A stretch of 64,000 nucleotides of DNA from Stromatinia cepivora (lineage: Eukaryota; Ascomycota; Leotiomycetes; Helotiales; Sclerotiniaceae): the NCBI GenBank assembly GCA_014898415.1, contig RCTD01000004.1:426001-490000 (forward strand), in the 5' to 3' direction. The position numbers and the translations under genes are program-made. How positions within the stretch are numbered: position 1 is the stretch's first letter; each line of letters begins with the position of its first letter. The notes beneath the pieces are model-generated. The model did no database searches. It saw only the letters and a list, made by a program, of their open reading frames with translations, and was not told the DNA's origin. Positions 46,766 through 60,100 of this stretch are shown here, piece after piece.

Positions 46766-47397
46766 ATGGCACAGAATAACTGGGGATTCGGAGCGGTAGG
46801 CGCCATCATAGCCTCCCTCTTCTGACCGAGAGAAAGGCTGCTACATCTTTTGTCGGGAGAGATGAGGCGGAGGTGAAGCAGAAGGATGTAAATAATGCTA
46901 TGTTGCCTCACTTGAGACCAGGGGGAGTACAGGAGAGTGAGAATGATGGAAAGCGGGAGGAGGAGGAGGAAGAAGAAGGGGAGAAGGAGGAGGAAGAGGA
47001 GAAAGAAGGGGGCGAAGACGAGGAACACGAATACACCCCATATCTACACCCCGACGATGCGATAGAATCAATTGAGGAAGACGACATCGACCTGACCGGA
47101 AAAGTGAAGCTATTCAACGCTGCCTACCACGACGGCTATCCCTACTGCGCCGAATCCCACGCCTTCAAATGGACCGAGGTACCTGGTCACCTAACTGCGA
47201 GAAAAGTTCGAGCATACGATTACCACGCATTCTGGGCAAATTGCACTACAGTTGAGGTGAACGGCTTGGGTTATCTCCAGCAAAACTTCACGGGAGAGTT
47301 GTGGAGACCAAGTGCGACGACTAGGGGGCCAGAAAAAAGTTGGTGCTGTGGTAGGCCCTGGTGTTGGGGTCATGGGGATAATGAGAAATGGATTTGA
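46766..47397 (+). CDS. Doubtful hypothetical protein with acidic Glu-rich tract
   Basis: A possible start at 46766 gives MAQNNWGFGA; a 41 bp candidate intron (GTAGGC to AAAG, with CTGAC branch) would join it in phase to the frame that runs to 47397. The frame contains a Glu-rich tract (about 25 acidic residues in a row with few Gly/Lys), then HEYTPYLHPDDA, TGKVKLFNAAYHDGY, SHAFKWTEVP and DYHAFWANC. That last part has a protein-like composition, unlike the surrounding repeats. The end (WCCGRPWCWG) looks out of frame, since the overlapping frame reads VGAVVGPGVGVMG. So the gene may be frameshifted or spliced. No family recognised. Confidence 0.35.
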
Positions 47398-48254
47398 TGT
47401 TGGATGTTTAGGGTGTTTTGATCTTCGACATTATCAGGGATATTCAAGCCAGTATAATCTCCTGTCTTTCTTGCAGCATTTGATGGGTTTAATACACAAC
47501 TTTGATTGGGATATTCAACCAGTTTACATGTTCCAGGAACGATTGAAGATATCTCAGAATGATTTGAAGATTCAGCGACGACGCTGAATGTTCAGACTGC
47601 AGTTGAAGATCCCTCACATTCCCGCCATCCAAACCGCCAAACGCCCACCATCTCCAGCACAACCGAGAGGATCTCTTCTCTGTCGCCGTCGAATCACTCA
47701 ATCCATTTCGTCACTGAAATATACCAGAAGAACATTAAGAGCCCACCACACCCCCGCACAATCAAGAGCAACTTTCCAGCTGCCTATCGAAAACATCAGA
47801 CCTGTCCTCTTCATCTTCGGATATTCGACAGTTCGTCACTGGATTATACCAAAAGATTCACGTTTACTCACTTCTCTTATACAACCGAGCTATTTACTCT
47901 TTCTCTTATACCCAACCCCGAGCTTAAGTAGTTTAAGCAGTAAGGAGAGAGGATAGCTGAGGAGTCTGGAGATCAATCATACTTCTTTGATAGATAGATA
48001 CTACTCAATTCAGTATCTCATCTTGTATCTGCTAATCTTCCTCGTTGTGGAGTCGAGCGCATTGAGTCGGTATCCAATGTCACTAGATAATTCGAACAAA
48101 TCATCATATGCTCACCGAACCAAAACCGCCAATACTAATCCCATTGAAGTACCATGCAACCACGCAAGTCCTTCATGTCCTTCATGACGTACTATGCTAA
48201 AAAAAAGATAACAAAAATAAAAAAGAACAAAAGAGCCAAAGACGGACCTGGGAG

Positions 48255-48323
48255 CAGAGATAGAAACAGAGATAGAAACAGAGATAGAAACAGAGATAGA
48301 AACAGAGATAGAAACAGAGATAA
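48255..48323 (+). repeat. 12-bp minisatellite (AGAGATAGAAAC)n
   Basis: About 5.5 copies of AGAGATAGAAAC, immediately followed by short C runs. It generates DRNRDRNR on one strand and a hydrophobic Leu/Phe/Ser run on the other; neither is a real gene. Confidence 0.95.
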
Positions 48324-49526
48324 GAAAGAACCCCCCCCCAACCCCCCCAGGAATAAGAAGAGGCAAAAAGACCAATAGCAAAGTAACAACATCCATCATA
48401 CTCAACGGCCATCTTACGATAACCCAAGGATACTTAATCTATTACTCATCACTCCATGAACACCATCCATCCATCAATCAGCGCAAGCTCCAGCTTAGTG
48501 CAGCTCAAGCTCAAGCTCCCCAACAAAACAAGCAAGCACGCAAGCAAATATTTCACAACATGGTAATCTACAATAGTCTAGCATTACTTGATATGCAAGA
48601 CATGCCCAGCTAGACATGGCTGGCCTTAAGCTTTGAGAATAGCCGTGTAGTATACATATACACAATGCGTCCACGGCTTACCTGTTCCATTCCATCACTA
48701 TAATATAATATAAATATGATATAAATATAAATATAATGGTAATAGTAATAGTATGCACGGTAGCATCCATCAATAGTGGAGTCATGAAGGCGGATGCGGA
48801 TACGTTTGTGAAGGGAAGTGTGTCTTGTGTCTTGTGTCTTGTGTGTTATATCTTGTGTGTTGTTGAGCTTGGCTAGCTAGCTAGTTCCCGCGGCTGCAGA
48901 TTGTGACTAGAGTAGAAGCAAGAGTAAGAGCAGAGCATTGACTTCGGTAGAGGGGATTGTGAATATGAAGGGTGGAGGATGAAGGGAGCAGGGTGAGGAG
49001 AAAGGTGAAGAGTGGAGAGTGGATAGGAATTAATGGATGGATGGATGGATGAAAGGAAAGAAAGAAAGAAGTATTTAATTCGAAATTCGTTATTAATTCT
49101 AAGAATAGTTAGTAAAATACTCAATACCTTCATACAATAAATAAATAAAAATAAAACACCATATGCATGCATCCAAACCCCTCACCAAAAAAAGAAAGAC
49201 ACCACCCATCAACCCATAAATTATAACACAGAATCGTAACAACAAAACCAACCACCCCTCCCATCTTCAAAGCCCCCAAAAAGTACAAGAAAAAAAAAAC
49301 ATCGTGAGATTCCACCGCACAACAAACAACAAGGTGGGCATACCCCTTTGCTCGAAAAAGCACGCTAAGACGTTTGTTTCGTTTCATTTCATTTCGTTTC
49401 GTTCACCGACACGTTTAAATATTTGGGGCTTTAACGCTTCCATACCACGCACGTCTCTGTCTCCTTAATACTTATCCGTGTTGAAATCTGCATATCATTA
49501 ATCCTACCAGCATATCCGGAATCTGA

Positions 49527-49527
49527 A

Positions 49528-49554
<27 letters not shown>
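49527..49554. repeat. (TA)n microsatellite
   Basis: About 28 bp of alternating TA followed by an AT-rich stretch. Confidence 0.93.
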
Positions 49555-49559
<5 letters not shown>

Positions 49560-50291
49560 AAATGCTATTTTATTGATTAGTGAAGCGAGGAAGGAATGCT
49601 TCTATCAAAGATATGAGAAAAAAATAGAAATAAAATAGAAACCAAAAAAAAAATAAAACAAAAAAATGGCGAAATATTTCTACCCTGCCGTGCGTATCCT
49701 CATGCGCGCTGCACAGCACTGTTCACCCGGTGCAAACTGCAGGAACTCAAGTCTCTGTGAGTCTGTCTGTCTCTTGTAACTTACTTACCAGGTGTCTCAA
49801 ATCTCTCACATCTCTCTCAATCACAATCACATATCTCAAAGGCACCACCAAACAAGTTACATACAATACAACAAGGCCATTTACGAAGTAAGTAAGTGGA
49901 TAAGTAGCGACACGAAGAATTGAATATCTGAAGAAAATGGACATTTGAAGATTCGGAGATTTTATTTATTTTGCCCCCTCCCCTCCCCTCGCCTCCCCTC
50001 TCAACTTCCAAGGGGTCTGGAGATTGGGAGTAAAAAAGCTTTTCCTATTTTTGTTTATGGAGACTCAAGACTCGAGACTCGAGAGTCGAGAGAGAAAGTG
50101 TACGGCTAAGTGAATGTATGCAGTAGAGGAAAAGGAAAATATCCATAAAAATGTTCACGCGGGCATATGTTAATATTTCGTAGAAGTGGATGTGGGGAAA
50201 GAGGAAGGATTGATTTTTTTTCCAATGGGGACGGGGGTCTAAAAAAGAGGCGAAATTTTATTTTGCATTTTTCCTCATGAATGGAGTGCAT

Positions 50292-50326
50292 TATGCATTA
50301 TGCAGTATGCAGTATGCAGTATGCAG
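50292..50326 (+). repeat. 7-bp tandem repeat (TATGCAG)n
   Basis: Five tandem units, TATGCAT then four of TATGCAG, followed by diverged TGCAGTGTG units up to 50352. Confidence 0.9.
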
Positions 50327-50400
50327 CGTGTAGTCTGCAGTGTGCAGTGTGCACAGTCTCGAATCTTCGAAACTTGAAAGGCGTGTCTTGCATTGCATGT

Positions 50401-50464
50401 TGTCGTCTTTGCATGCTGTCGTCTTTGCATGTTGTCGTCCTTACATGTTGTCGTCTTTGCGTGG
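50401..50464 (+). repeat. 16-bp tandem repeat, 4 copies
   Basis: Four copies of TGTCGTCTTTGCATGT with 1-3 changes each, 75 bp after the 7-bp repeat. Confidence 0.9.
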
Positions 50465-52756
50465 TAACTAAAATTTGATATTGCAAATAATATATTGATC
50501 ATCTATTTGTGTGAGAAAGTGTGGATGTGTCTCAGAAGTTATATTTTGGGTAGGAAAATAAGGTGGTAGTCAGGTACCAAGATGAGTGTACTTTACGGAG
50601 TACCGAGTAGGAAAGCCCTGGTAAAGTCTGTGCAGCATGCGAGAGACAAAAAAACATGAAGCTAGAAATTGACATCGTGACCTTTTCTCACGATGGATAA
50701 GAAATCTTTTGGGTTGCGGGTCGCCGGCTTGAAACTCGAAAGGGGTGGATGAACCGATCAAAATCTCATCAAAATTGTTCTAGAAGGGTGGTCTTGTGGG
50801 GGGGTGAAAAGTAGGTGGATGGATACTCAAATGCTTAACCGCGGACTCGCAGTATCGCTCCCATGCTCGCTCCCATGGCTTTCTTGACTGGAATTTCCTA
50901 TTGAGGAGTAATAATAGTCTTAATAGATGAGCAATGCAAGTGTCATGCACGTCTGCACGGTCTTTGGTTCCAATGCTGTATCTGTATTGTATCTGTATCG
51001 TATCGTATCGGTACGCCGGCACTCAATTTTATATTTGATTGATGTGTTTTTGTTCCTTTCCGTTGGCGTTTCTCCAGAAATAGAAATAAAAGGTTAAATG
51101 AAAAAAAGGTTCCAAGAGGTTAGAAAGAAGTTTAAGACAAATTAGGAAATCCCGTCGGATGTCCCAATTTGAATTTTGTAACCCTCAACTTTTTGAATCT
51201 TGAGGGGCTGGACTGATTAGGTTGGGAAATTAGAAAGAAGACCCTCTCGGAACATAAATGGTTTGTAATGTTTGGACATAGATGTATGGGCGAGGCTGTG
51301 ATCGAATTCTCTTCTTGTCTCGACTTTGGCCTCTAGTCTAGTGGGTTTCAATAATTGATAGATGAGTGAATAGATGGAAAGAGTTCGGTATTTTTGTAGT
51401 TGGTAAATTATTGAATTATTAGAATTATTGAATTGTGCATGGACGAGCAAGTAAAAAAGTAAGTGATCATTTTCTTATTTTTGCTATTAGTTTGAGATTC
51501 CATCTTGGAAGTTCCAACTTGGAACCTCGGTATTGCATTTTAGATTTAAATTAGACGCGAGGAATTGAATTGGACTGTGCTGTCCACTGTACACGAGAGC
51601 AATTAAGTTTGTGGAGTAGGGATAGGGCATCAAGATTTAAGAGAATAATAGGGGTAAACTTGGAGCCGTGATATTTGAATATTGAAAGTTTCAGAAGAAG
51701 GAAAGGAAAATTGATCACAGTCAATTTGTGGGGGGACAAGTTATCGTGCCAAAATAACAAAATTAAGAATGCCGAGATAAATGTGTTGTCAATGAATTAA
51801 TTACCTACCTAGGTAGTACATACCCCGTGATCTTCTTCTGAGTATTCCGTACCTAGGTAGATCTATTTGCCTCCAACAAGTTGTGTTATGATTATGAATT
51901 CATTAATAACATAAATTGGATATACGCTCCGTATGTTGTATGATGAAATATGAGATAAGAAAAACATCAAAAATGATATCAGCAATTGATGTAAAATCAA
52001 TTCATGACTTCAGAAACAATGGGGGTATGATGTTACCTATGTATACGGATCGAGATCTTATGCTGATTTCACACTTGTCGATGATTGAAATGATGGAATT
52101 TCATCATAACCTCAAAATCCTGTTATCATTTCCAAGGCAAAAAAGAGATAAGACCTGGTTGAGCCGTTTTCCAACAAACGTCGTTTCGTTTATGTTGACG
52201 TTACCCAGTTCCCTAGACACAGAAGATTTGCAGATTTGCAGATTTGCAGTCCCAATCCCCCACCATGGCGCCTCAGGGAAACACAGCCACAAGTAATGTT
52301 GTGGATCATTTGTTAAGTCTTAGATGTTCTTCTTCTAGGAAAGACCTTGTCAAGGCGATACCGGTAAAGCATCAGCAGTTCGATGGATGAGCTTTGAGGG
52401 GCTAGAGCTAGTAGAGAGTAGAGGCTGCAGAGCAGCTTACTCGTAAATATAATAGTGGAGGTGTATAGATTTTCGGAGCCCAAAGAATGCAAACAGAACT
52501 TACCGGAGACATAGTGCACGATGTAACTGTAGATGTGTGTCCACGGAAGTACCAAAGTGAGCAAGAGCACGGATATATTTTGTTTTCAACGGACGGACTC
52601 TAACTTCCTATTTTGATAATTCTGCTTGAGGAAGCTACATGGATATTTCTATAGGGTGACGAACCACTGGGCGCGGCATAATTCCAATTATACATGTTGA
52701 TAGGAGGAAATAATTCTTCCGTTTTCATAGAACACGCCTCGAACATTTGGAGAAAA

Positions 52757-52808
52757 GGCCAGCCAGTTCGGCCAGCCAGTTCGGCCAGCCAGTTCGGTCA
52801 GCCAGCCC
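52757..52808 (+). repeat. 13-bp tandem repeat, 4 copies
   Basis: Three exact copies of GGCCAGCCAGTTC and a diverged fourth (GGTCAGCCAGCCC). GC-rich in AT-rich surroundings. Confidence 0.93.
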
Positions 52809-53996
52809 ATATGCATCACCATTGAAGTTTCAAAATTCTAATAGAGGAAGTGGGTTAAGAGTAATCAATTGGAAGAAAGGGTAGAAGAGAGAGAACATCC
52901 GTCAGCGGAAAGACAATAACCGGTGTTGGCTAAAGGAAAGCATCTATTTTGTCCCCTGCCCCACCAAAACTGTAAGAGCTTTTAGACGCTCAATTAACAC
53001 CTAGACCTAATGACCATCTAATGACTATTTAATGACTATCTAGTATCTATTTAGTAGTAACTAGGTCTTTTCGTTCCTATTCAAGTAAAAGTAATCTACC
53101 TTTTACTCCTTACTTTTCTCTAATACACTATCGATTCAATTGATTCTCCCATACATTTCCCCTGCTTAAATTCCCCACTGTTACCGGAAGTACCTCCATG
53201 AATTTTCGCTGATCTTTGATCCGTCACATGTCGCCCTGGGAAAATGGATCGTGTTCTGCGTGTTCTGTGCAGAGTTTACATGGTTATTTGTGGATTTTTA
53301 ACATGGATTATAAACTTTTAGCTAAATTGCTACCGCAGCTTCGTAATCCTACTAAATTTAATTTTCTTTTTTCGCATCTTTATTACAAAGTCCAGTCACC
53401 GTGGCTTGCCAAACTACGGAGTATACCAATGCTAGATGCGCGGGATCGATTTTCCCATCTCCATCCGTGCATTCGTACCAAAAATTAACCCAAGTGACCT
53501 AAAAAGCGGGGCCCCCGCTTTCACCTAGCACAATATACTACTGCCTAGTAAGCAGTAAGTAACCTACAACAACAAATTCAATATGGCATGGCATGGCATA
53601 ACAAGGATAGACGGAACTTCCGACGAGACGCCATCGACAAATCGACAATCGAAATTTTATACTAAGGATCTTGCGACTTCTTAGTTTCTTACTTTCTTAC
53701 TTTCTTAGAGTGAAAGAGAGATGGCGGGGCTCCAATAATTGGGTTTGGTCAAGGTATGGAATGGTTAAAGTAGGAATTAGTTGGATGGGACCTGAATACC
53801 GAATCCCCTATCCAATATTTCTCTTGAGTAGTATGGCGAGTTTCCTAATATGTTGATCTTTTGCCGTTACTCCCCTTCCACCTCCTCCACTCAAATCCTC
53901 AAGATGTCATGACTAGCGAGCTTCCCCTTTGCGCCTACTTCTTCCTTCCCGTAACAAAGCAAAGCCTCCTTCATTCCCCCACCTCCACTCCCCGAC

Positions 53997-54008
53997 TTTT
54001 ATATATCC
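53997..54008 (+). promoter_or_regulatory. TATA-like element of glycerol kinase gene
   Basis: TTTTATATATCC about 165 bp before the ATG, preceded by a pyrimidine-rich stretch (53860-53995) typical of well-expressed fungal genes. Confidence 0.4.
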
Positions 54009-54165
54009 AACATATCCCCCCCTCCATTCCATCTTCCATATGCAACCAACACTTCTTTTCAAGAATCATTTTTGTTAGCGACTCGCCTTCACAACATACA
54101 TCAAGCTTTGCTTTTATAATACCCATCGTCTCTTATATCGTTTTACACACAACCACATCCCTACT

Positions 54166-55977
54166 ATGATGATGCATCCTACACCACCTGCGATACCATA
54201 CAGTGATATCGACAGTTTCAAATACAGAAGAGATGCAGAATATAGAAACCTCGAAGCTCCACGAGCAGAAGATCCCGAATATGTTGAGCACATCGAGCAA
54301 ACAAAATCACATCTGCCAGAGAATTTAGCTCAGACTGAGGAGGAACAACAGAAACATTGGTTTATTGGTAGCATTGATCAAGGCACAACTTCTACCAGAT
54401 TTATCATCTTCAATGGAGAAGGACAACCTGTGGCAATGCACCAGCATGAGTTCGAAAACATGTACCCCGAGTCCGGGTAAGTTTTATCTTCGACCATTCT
54501 TAATATTGAGTCCAACGGCTAACATTACCCTTTTCGCAGATGGCATGAACATGATCCTCAAGAATTGGTCAACTCGGTGGATGAGTGTATAGAGAAGGCA
54601 ACAGAGAAGTTCCTCGAATTGGGATACAAGAAATCCGACATCAAAGCTATTGGAATTACCAACCAACGTGAAACAACCATCTGTTGGGATACAAACACCG
54701 GAGAACCATTATACAATGCCGTTGTCTGGCCTGATACCCGAACCACGGCTCTTGTGCGTGAGCTCAAGGATTCCGAGGGAGCGGATGAGATCCTTCAATT
54801 GTGCGGTCTACCACTATCAACATACCCCTCGAGCGTCAAGCTCATGTGGATGTACCGAAATGTTGAAGCCATCAAGAACGCATACGACGAAGGCAGATTA
54901 TCTTTCGGAACAGTCGACTCTTGGTTGATTTACAAGCTCAATGGAGGAAAGGAAGGTGGCATTCATGTCACAGATACCACAAATGCTTCTAGAACTATGT
55001 TCATGAACCTTCACACATTACAATACGACGATAAGCTCCTCAACTTCTTTCAACTCAACAGAAAAAACGTCACCCTCCCCAAAATTGTTCCCTCCTCCGA
55101 CAAAGAGGCCTTTGGTAAACTTGCCTATGGTGCTTTGAAAGGTACCAGAATCACTGGCTGCTTAGGAGATCAATCTTCTGCCCTGGTTGGTCAGTGTGGT
55201 TTCAAACCTGGTCATGCAAAGAACACCTACGGAACTGGTTGTTTCCTTCTCTACAATGTTGGCACCAAACCCGTAGTATCAAAGTATGGTCTATTGGCTA
55301 CTGTCGCATACGATTTTGGTAATGGCAGGAAACCAGTCTACGCTCTTGAGGGTAGCATTGCCGTTGCAGGATCTGGTGTCAAATTCTTGATGAACAACTT
55401 GGGTTTCATTGCACACTCAAGCAAGATCACTGAATTGGCAGAGACTGTTGATGATAATGGTGGTGTGGTATTCGTTACTGCCTTCTCTGGTCTATTCGCC
55501 CCATATTGGATTGATGATGCTAAGGGAACACTTTTCGGTATCACTCAACACACACAACGAGGTCACATTGCCCGTGCTACCCTCGAAGCTACCTGTTTCC
55601 AAACCAAGGCCATCCTCGATGCTATGGAGAAGGATTCTGGACACAAATTGGAAGGACTGGCCGTCGATGGTGGCATGTCTAACTCCGACCTTTGCATGCA
55701 AACACAAGCCGATATCCTCAACATCCCAATCAATAGACCCGTTATGCGCGAAACCACTGCTCTTGGTGCAGCAATCGCAGCGGGTTTCGCAGTTGGTATC
55801 TGGAAGGAGTTCGATGAACTCAAGGAAATCAACCGCGATGATAGAACAATCTTCGAGCCACAAGTCAAGCCTGCAAAAGCTGCACGCATGTTCAAAAAGT
55901 GGGAGCAAGCAGTTGAGATGAGTAGGGGATGGGTGTTACATGCAGAGGATGAGAACAATGATGATGACGTCGATTAA
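54166..55977 (+). CDS. gut1: Glycerol kinase (GUT1)
   Basis: Two exons, 54166-54476 and 54540-55977, intron 63 bp (GTAAGT...TCGCAG); 582 aa. The start is the first of three consecutive ATGs; any of the three would fit. An N-terminal extension of about 65 residues precedes the FGGY kinase fold. ATP-site loop IDQGTTSTRFIIF is at about 69-81, NQRETT in the middle, then GCLGDQSSALVGQ, TYGTGCFLLYN and the C-terminal AVDGGMSNSD segment. It ends in an acidic tail (EDENNDDDVD). It phosphorylates glycerol to glycerol-3-phosphate with ATP, the first step of glycerol use and an entry to lipid synthesis. Length and motif order are normal for fungi. Confidence 0.95.
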
Positions 55978-57167
55978 ATGGCTTCGTAACAAGAACACTG
56001 CCAAGAAAACGAGGATGGGGGTGAGACGGAGGTAATGGATAATTCAACTTATGATGTGGATAAAAATGGGGCGTGGAAGACAGAAGACATGTGGATATAC
56101 CCCAGGATGATTAGTTGCATAGATGCACAGAGCGTGGGGCTTTTGGGATTTGGGCTTTGGTGTTTTGGCGCGCGGTTGAATACCCTTTCGGTGGCACACA
56201 AATTCACACCCCTCCAAGGGGTTGGAAGATTGTTGGTAGCATTGTAGTATATATATGATGACTTGAGCTTGAAGCTTGGTTGGTTTTTTGAGCGGGAAAT
56301 TAGGAAGATAGGTTAATGGGGCGGGAAAGGGGAGGTTTAATGATGTTTATGAATACTAAAAAGGAAAATTAAAATATAAAAATTTCTAAAAAGCTTTTTG
56401 ACTTTTGTGTTTGGCTTGTGAATGTGATGCCAATGATCTATTTGAATGTGAAATGTGTTTAATTGGCGAGTTTGCTTGAAGATGAGGGGTGGATGATGGA
56501 TGGGTGGATGATGAGATGTGGTGATTGGTGATTGGAAAGGACGCGGATTGAAGGGCAGACTGATAAATATCATTATACTTCCATATCTATCTAACTGAAC
56601 CATGACCGGACATAAGCACGGTTTTATCGTATACCTACTAGGTAGGTACACATACATACATATCGAGATGTATACTAAATATCTACGTAGTGGATAGATA
56701 GCTTTTTGGCTCGCGAGGAGAGGATCGGGAGATTTACTTTGGTATACTGGTATACTTGTTTGGGTGTTTGGGTGTTTGGATTGCAGGTGCCTATGAGTGT
56801 TTTACTCTGGCTTGGCTTGGCTTGGCTTTCTTTGGGAGGTGGGAGGGATATGGATAGGAGGAATTATGGGGAAATGATATATATGGAGGGGAGGTGTGTG
56901 AGAGTAGGGGGGAATTGGTTGAGAGGTGATATTTGCGCGTGTTCATTCTTTTTGAGGCGTCTGTACCTCTGTATTTGTGTGTATTTCTTGTGAATTCGAA
57001 TTCGTAGGGTTATTTTGGGGTTTCTTATGGTCTTTTTATATTTTACATTTCTCCTCCCCTTCCCTTCCCTTCCCTTCCACATTTCATTTCACTTTACTTC
57101 CCATTCCATATTTCCATTCACCCTCCATTCAGCACCCCAGCCCTTCCACCAACCCAATAAAACCCAC
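55978..57167. other. Convergent intergenic region
   Basis: About 1.2 kb between the 3' ends of glycerol kinase and Ysh1. A TTGGC repeat lies near 56812-56828, and a CCCTT/pyrimidine tract at 57051-57080. No gene seen. Confidence 0.7.
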
Positions 57168-60100
57168 CTACCCCCACAACGGCGCCGTAACCTCCACAGC
57201 CCTCTCCACCACGGCCCTAACCCTCTCCCCAAAAACCCGATTTCCACACTCGACCTCCAAATCCTCCAACCAAACCTTCGCTTCCATCTTATCGACTTTA
57301 ATTTCGATGCCTGGGACGGGGATGCCTAGTTTATGGAGACGCGCGAGTTCTTTTTCGAGGGCGTAGGTTTCGGTTTCGGTTTCGAGGGGTGAGGAGGTGG
57401 GTTCGTGGGGTGGGGTGGTGGGGTTTTCTGGGGAGGGGTTTTCTGGGGAGGAGGGTGAGGAGGAGGAAAGTCGGGGAAGAGCGATGGGGGTTAGGTTGTC
57501 GGCGCCGAATTGGGCTTCGAGGAACATGAAGAGGCGTTCGAGGCGTTCGGTGGGGGTTAGGTGGGCGTGGAGGTTGCGCTTTGAGGGGGTTGGGGAGTGG
57601 GAGTGGGGATGGGAATGTGGGGATTTGCTTGCGGATTCTGGGGTGTGTTAGTATATTCTTTTTGATGCGATAGATGGGAGAACAGTAGGATGGGACAGAA
57701 TATGATATATTAGGGCAGAAGAGGATGAAGGGAAAAGAAAGAGTAAATGGTGGAGAAATAGGGTTATAGAACGTACGTTTAACAGCAGCCGGACTACTCT
57801 CCACCGAATAAAGTACCGCCATAATAGCATCTGCAATCCCATCATTCAACATATTTCCCTCCCATTCCAGTTCCACCTCTCCATCACTTCTATACCTCAC
57901 CGTCACACATCCCATAACGAGATAAGCAGTTACCGCATTCGTATTCGCGATTTCCTCATCGGCTTCTTCGTCAGATGATCCATTCATATGCGTATCACCA
58001 TTTCCAATTGAATGTTTTTGTTGTCCCCTACTTTCGGGCAACTCATCAATCTTTCCAAATGTTCCCTCTAGTGCCCATCGTATAAGATCAATACCTGCCG
58101 CACTAAGCGTCATACGTTGTTTACATGTAATAGTAGTAGTAGTCAATCCTGCATATTCTCTCAAATCTTCTGGGGCCATCAAAGACATTTTGAAATCATT
58201 TTGCACTAGTACACCCGTGATGAGTTGGCTGGAATCAGCGGGTGGAGGATTATTTGCGAGTTTGCCGACGACTTTGGCGGTTTTGGAGGTAACAAAGGGG
58301 ATGCGTAATGGTTCGCAGTTTTTGGGAGAGAAAACTTTTACTTTGGTGGTTTTGTCGGCGTTGAGGGAAAGGAGTTTTGATTTTAAACGCATCATGTTGT
58401 GTTGTTCACCATGGACAAGAATCTATTCATGTTAGGGTGTTCCTCATTCGGGACTAGGTTTGGAAGTTGAGTTGGACTTACCACGACAGGAGCAGCAATT
58501 TCTTCGATGAACTCTCGATTTTCGACACCATCAACATGGGCTGCGAAAGAAAATTCCTGAACACTACATCTTCTAGGTATCATGGCCTTCTCTGTTTCTC
58601 CAGGTGCTGATCTTCGTGTGAAACCCTGCGGTCCGGACATGATTGCTTGAATGTGATCGGGTTCTTGCATGATTTGCTTCGCCATAGTACCTTCAACACT
58701 ATAACCAGTAATAATAACACCATTTTTATCACTTGGTGCCCATCGTTCTAGTAGTTGCCTACTGATACCATTTTGTAGCATACCGGGACTTGCTAAAATA
58801 ACACAACCTCCCACGTCGTCAAATCGATCGAGGTTCTTTAATGAGCGAATGTATTTGAAATCCCATGGTCCTCCTCTACCTCCACTAGTTGAATTAGCTT
58901 CGGCCTCAGCCATGCGTTCCCTGAATAGTCGTTTGATATTTTCGTTCATAGATCCAACGTATGTTTGGTATACCAACATACATTTACGAGCTAAGTTACT
59001 AGCATAGTAGATGGGAATTTTTTGGAATTCTGGATGTTTATCCCAATACTCATCTAGAATCAGAAGAAGTTCTTGGGCTCTACCAAGCGCAAAGACTGGC
59101 ATGAGAACGCGACCTCCACGGTTCAAGATACTAGTGACAGATTTCATAAGGGCCTGCTCTCGTTCTAATCGAGGAATATGTGATGCTATACCATAAGTAG
59201 ATTCGGTAATCAGAACATCAATCTTCACCCCTTTGGGAACCTCGGCAGAAACAAGATGTCGATCATCTTCTCGAGAATAATCTCCCGTGAAAAAGATCTT
59301 GAGTCCTGCAATTTCAATGAGAAACATGGCAGCACCGAGCACATGCCCAGCTGGATATGGAGTGACCCTTATCGAAGAGATTGTATGTGTGGTATGGTAA
59401 TCTATAGCTTCGATTTGAGCAAATGTGGTGAGATGGTCGGCTTCGGTATAGACTGAATGTGAGCCTCCATTTGATGATGCCCCTCCAACTCTTACGCTGT
59501 CTATAATGAGCCATTTGTAGATAGCCTTGGTAGGATGTGTCATGAAGACACGACCTTTGAAGTTAGTCTTCGCAAGGACGTATGGTAATGAAGCGGCATG
59601 GTCGACGTGGAAACTTTAAAAGGTCAGCTCTTGTACTACCGGTCAAGGCAAAATACGCCAACAAAAATAGCAGTCTATGTACAAGTCGGGCGTGCGGCGA
59701 TAGAGATTATATCACAGAATCAAGACAAGCATTTGCTGTGGGATAATGGTATTGTATTGATTCTCGTATACATGATAAATATGGTAGGTAGATAGGCCAA
59801 AGGAAATGTGAGACGGAATTCTGTATATGAATTGCATGACCCAAAATGCGATGCAGAGTCCAAACTGCCGATGGCGCATTGTACTGAAGCACCAAAAGAG
59901 AATACCATATATCCACTACCCATCCTCCAAAAGCCAATACGCGCATATAGGATGTAGGAAATAGGAATCCGCTTACTGGCTGATCAAAAGTAAATCGACA
60001 GTACTCAAGTCGAAATCATCATAGAAAGGTAGAGCTGCTAGTCCATCATAGCCAGCGTGCATACCAGCATCGAGCTATATCAAAAAGTCAGTAAGCAAGT

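Larger units (their letters stand above)
47398..54165. other. Long gene-poor, repeat-rich region
   Basis: 6.8 kb without a supportable gene. It holds simple repeats listed separately, short pyrimidine- or purine-rich runs (for example near 49975 and 49385) and A-rich stretches. Frames at 47588-47956, 51916-52296 and others have no domain or splice continuity. The final 300 bp is the glycerol kinase promoter. Confidence 0.65.

Noticed and set aside
48112..48427. Leu/Phe/Ser-rich frames that look like membrane proteins
   Set aside because: They are translations of the 12-bp AGAGATAGAAAC repeat.
57331..58395. 354-codon minus-strand frame as a separate gene
   Set aside because: It is exon 4 of ysh1 reading through the 139 bp intron into the wrong frame; splice sites restore the family C-terminus.
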